Shown one piece after another: positions 60,616 to 64,000 of a stretch of 64,000 nt of DNA. The number at the start of each line of letters is the position of its first letter. The first letter of the stretch is position 1. The stretch is taken from the NCBI GenBank assembly GCA_005406025.1, contig BGZK01001284.1, positions 111,797 to 175,796 on the forward strand. The letters are read 5' to 3'. The DNA comes from Eumeta japonica. Lineage: Eukaryota; Arthropoda; Insecta; Lepidoptera; Psychidae. Below the pieces are notes generated by a model that worked only from the letters and a program-made list of their open reading frames with translations, ran no database searches and had not been told where the DNA came from. A program made the translations under genes and the position numbers.

Positions 60616-63138
60616 TTCCTATATATAGTGTTTATGGAATTGGTAAAATACATAATGCAAATGAATTTTATTGTATGAATTTTAATTTAATTGGAAATAA
60701 GATATAAGTACTAATTCAGAATTAATAGGAGTAAAGTAGAAATTCATCACATGAACCATGAAAGTAATATTGAAAAAGATGTAACATGCAAATTACAAAA
60801 TTGCCAAAATAATCGCCACTGACTACCGCCTTGAAATTATTTTTATTCTAGTCGCGTATTCGTGCTTTTATTATGTGAAATCTCCTTTAATAATCATTTT
60901 AGTATGACTATTTTTAAATAGTTTTCATATTTTTGCTTAGAGCGAATTATAAAATAGAGAATTATGAGGTAGTAATAAGATATCTTATTAATACGCCGAC
61001 TAATATAATGTAGTATATTTCGGAGACGGTGTCCCATATCGAAATGGACATGCTAATAAAAATTTGGTATCGCTTCATTTATAAGATCCACAATCTAACC
61101 AGCTGAAGAACTTGGCGAATTTGAATTTATGAGGACTATTTACGTGGGCAGGTGGGAGTTAGACGGGTGGGAGTTATGTGCCGAATCACGCGCTCAATAA
61201 ATAACACCCGAATGATCGTTTCAAAATGATTAAAATTAAAATATTCTCACTAAAAGCTCGAGCAGTTTCGTAGGGCGCGTGAGGGCGGAGAGCTTTCTGA
61301 TGTTACGTAAATTGAATCAAAACAATATTTACATAATAAATTGCATTTGATCCGCCGTTGGGCTAATTTTACCAGAATTCAACTCGTCATGTTTTCCTTC
61401 AATTAGTCGAGATTTTATTAGGGAGATCGCTCTTTCTGCTCGAGTTTAAAGTCAATTTCACTGCGAACTCACTTATTTTACGGTCGCTGGAAGCGATCGA
61501 CTTCCGCTTCGATTTGTGCGGATGCATTCTCTGTTTTATCAAATCTCAAATTTAAAAGGAGTCATTTCTTAGAATGTCAATTTTCTCAGGAAAGAAATAA
61601 ATTAACGGCTATTCGACGCAAAAAGCGACAAAGATATTATTAAATTAATAAGTATTGGTGCGTTTATTTGCACCATTGCCAACCTATAAAAATATGAGAC
61701 GTAATTTTTTGGAATCCCTAGTAAATTTTTAATTTTTAAGTTTTCCGAACTTATCGCGTTTGAACCCATTTTTGTTCGGTTTTGGCGTTCTGGAATGCAA
61801 AATGTGAAAGAAACTGTTTCCTAAAATTTATTAAAGAAACAGCTGTTTTGGAATAAATGCACCTATTTTGATGAATTGATTTGTTCGTAGTTCAAAAACA
61901 CTGACTTAAATTTTAACGGTATTCGATACAGTGTTTAGATTTGATTAAGTTTTGGTAGCAAAAAGATGATTCTTTTTAAAAATAATTGAAATAAAATTTC
62001 TATTTCATTTTCTGACGACGTCTTTCAATGGATCAACTGTTTTTGGTATTGTGTCACATTATCTATCAAACTATAAATTTATTTCAGTGTTGGATCTTTC
62101 GGTTATATACATTATGAAATATTTGAAAAAAAAAATCTTTTATGACGACACCTTTTGAAACAACCAATTTGTTTAACTCGGCTTCATTTTTAGGACGCAG
62201 TTTTAAAATCATAGATTTAGTGGTTTATAAAATTTATTAGACAAGTGGTTAGGAAAAAAGGTTCATAAAACAGTCAAGTACGACCTTCTTTCGATAATAT
62301 CTCTTCATAAAAAGATCTACTTTATCGATCAATTTCATACGTCTATAGAAGTTTTTGTAATTGCGTCCGCGTGGACACACGTGTAATGGTGGGTATGCAC
62401 GCATACGCACACATAATCGCGTATACATATTATATTGTAGTAGCTGAGCTAGGTGTAGGTAGCTTGTGAGGCGTCCGAGCTCCATGCTTAGTCTTGCGAA
62501 TGTAGGTTGGCATTATATTTTAAATAAATTTGATTCTAGAATTATAGAAGAATAGGCAAGGCGAAACAGTTGACAGTCAGTCGGACATAGAAAAAGATTG
62601 ACGAAGGCTCACGCCAAGTGCAAAGGCCTTGATAGTAATAAATAGTGGATATTTGAATGTTCTATGTCTAACAATGAGCATACGTGAGATTCATAAACAG
62701 AGAAGAACTGATCACATGAATATAGTTAACGTCCTCTTATATTAAATTGAAGAATTGAAGTCCCCAGCAACTTTAAACCTCACGAAGGGAGTAATTTTTA
62801 TGTTAAAAATAGTCAAAATAGTTTTCTAGGTCATCGAAATGTTAACTTGATGATGAAATCTCGATTTTTGTAAATGAGGCTGAAAAAGATAGCTTTTTAA
62901 TTTCGCAAAAAAATATTGTTTTCCCAGCTAACAGTTAAAACCAATGAGCAGTAACATCACAAAAACTAAAAGTATGATTATTGCGTGATTGGTAGCATTG
63001 CCAATAGCAAAATCAACAGGTGTGTGATAGCAAGTAACGATGCTTGCTATCATACGCCCGGGGAGGTGTAGAATTTTATAAAGCGCTCGTGAAAATTTAC
63101 TCTTAAAAAAAGATTTGATTTTTTGTGGTAGATACATG
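60616..63138. other. Noncoding stretch with a mixed-composition block at 61,060-61,520
   Basis: The block 61,060-61,520 is richer in complex and CpG-containing words ('gcgcgtgagggcggagagct') mixed with 'aataaataac' and 'ttacataataaattg'. It has no useful open frame and may be regulatory. Elsewhere AT-rich; minus frames at 62,249 and 62,928 are not gene-like. Confidence 0.45.
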
Positions 63139-63141
63139 CTT

Positions 63142-63358
63142 TAATCAAGTTGGCCGCAGCACGAAAGGGGTCGGCAGGACCGGTGAGATATCAATCACAC
63201 TTTTACAGAACGCAGACGTGAAGTAGCAGCTTCCGCTGTTGCATTTATTCGGGTGAGTGAGAGTTCCGATGAGTTCCTCTATTACCTCCTTCCTTCTGCA
63301 TCACCTTACTCTTTCCTCTATGAGTCCATTTCCCGCCTCGATTAGATGTCCTACTTAT
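63142..63358 (-). repeat. Lepidopteran SINE-like repeat, 5'-truncated copy
   Basis: Minus-strand reading gives 'actctcactcacccg', the core 'gcaacagcggaagctgctac' followed by 'ttcacgtctg', a 'gatatctcaccgg' block and the 'cagcacgaaagg' complement tail with 'ttggccgcagc' at 63,150. The head seen in the copy at 7,083 is not present. The core is closest to the copy at 12,879. Confidence 0.7.
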
Positions 63359-63424
63359 AGCGTGTACTTATAATCTTTAAGTCCATCGATCATGAGTACA
63401 GCTATTGGAGTAAGATTGCTACAT

Positions 63425-63487
63425 GTTGAAACTGCTGCTTTCTGGCTTTGCAGGTAAGCGTGCTACCACTGAACTTCTAATGCTAAC
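63425..63487 (-). pseudogene. tRNA-like remnant (Cys- or Gly-like)
   Basis: On the minus strand 'gcattagaagttcagtggta' followed by 'gcacgcttacctgcaaagcc' resembles the D-arm and anticodon arm of a tRNA. The 'GTTCAGTGGTAG' A-box region is good. A loop 'ctgcaaa' would put GCA (Cys) at the anticodon, but two anticodon-stem pairs are lost. The following 'cagtttcaac' is a poor T-arm without a pairing partner. It is not a functional tRNA. It could be a tRNA pseudogene or the head of a tRNA-derived SINE. Confidence 0.35.
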
Positions 63488-64000
63488 TATGACAACTACT
63501 CTTACGAGGTATTTATAATCTTTGAAAGTTTTTAATCGAGTAACATTAACTGTTAATTTTTTAGTAAAGTGTAAAAAACGAATCAAAATTTAAGTTTTGT
63601 GAAGTCTCATTGGAAGAATAATGAAACCAATAAGTCTATTTGTCTATGATCTACTCAAGTATTTGCAAATTGGAATAAAGTTCATCAGATATGTATTGGT
63701 AATTCATTAGTAACTTAGATTTGTAACTCTCACCGTATTAATTCACACAAGAACCATTACACGATAAACAATATGAAGAGTTGGATAAACAGTAGAATAT
63801 TTGTAGAGATCTCAAGAAGTTGACGCGGAAAGTCAAATGCATAGTAGCACTCCTCCCCAATAAACAGCGGCGTGTGTATAAAGCGAATCGAGGGCCCGGC
63901 ACGTCAAGGAGCCGTGAATACTGGATGAGTCGTGCATAAAAATGTTTTTTAGTTATGTTGCTATCAAATTAACAAGAACTGGTTAACATTTTAAATATAT
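63488..64000. other. Noncoding stretch to the window end
   Basis: A GC-richer piece at 63,840-63,930 ('atcgagggcccggcacgtca') has no open frame. Nothing else recognised. Confidence 0.5.

Overview
The window looks like AT-rich (roughly two thirds A+T by eye), intergenic or deeply intronic DNA from an insect, most likely a moth or butterfly. I find no complete host protein gene. The lepidopteran assignment rests on the repeat content. There are five copies and one fragment of a dispersed repeat whose 3' half (core 'gcaacagcggaagctgct', then a 'gagccggcc' motif) I recognise from lepidopteran intergenic DNA, a copy of another widespread lepidopteran repeat, and Jockey, RTE and mariner remnants of insect type. 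The species cannot be told, and neither can the neighbouring gene.

Layout. From 1 to 15,000 there is almost no transposon coding sequence: AT-rich DNA with SINE-like repeat copies (630, 7,083, 12,879, 14,278), several GC-richer islands with no coding signature (8,760, 9,880, 11,885, 14,660) and one TATA plus initiator-like site (5,422). From 15,000 to 32,400 lie three mariner remnants (15,186 minus; 27,714 plus, split by a roughly 1.05-kb repeat insertion; 30,645 plus, with recognisable ends), a Jockey/CR1-like LINE 3' end (24,425 minus), an RTE-like LINE 3' end (29,600 plus), a 160-bp MITE (32,214) and a perfect 32-bp hairpin (27,439).

From 34,950 to 44,380 the window is nearly solid transposon. 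It holds a decayed piggyBac transposase (minus), a Tc1/mariner-like transposase fragment (minus), and two head-to-tail copies of one Jockey-clade retrotransposon: the first cut off just inside its endonuclease domain, the second retaining the ORF1 end, endonuclease, reverse transcriptase and 3' tail. From 44,400 to 64,000 there are a TIR element (45,775), a foldback element with 160-bp arms around a 26-bp tandem array (49,347), a hAT-superfamily transposase remnant (54,690), a BESS-domain reading frame that could be a decayed gene or a real terminal exon (60,045 minus), a last SINE-like copy (63,142 minus) and a tRNA-like remnant (63,425 minus).

No pathway or operon-like cooperation is visible. 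All transposase and reverse transcriptase frames carry stops, frameshifts, truncations or lost catalytic residues, so none looks active. The points most worth following up are the foldback element with its internal satellite, a set of perfect short-loop hairpins (one of which interrupts the piggyBac frame in phase and so looks like a template-switch mutation), the head-to-tail Jockey pair, the intact BESS frame, and the GC-richer islands as possible conserved regulatory DNA. I found no convincing evidence of an undescribed biological system.
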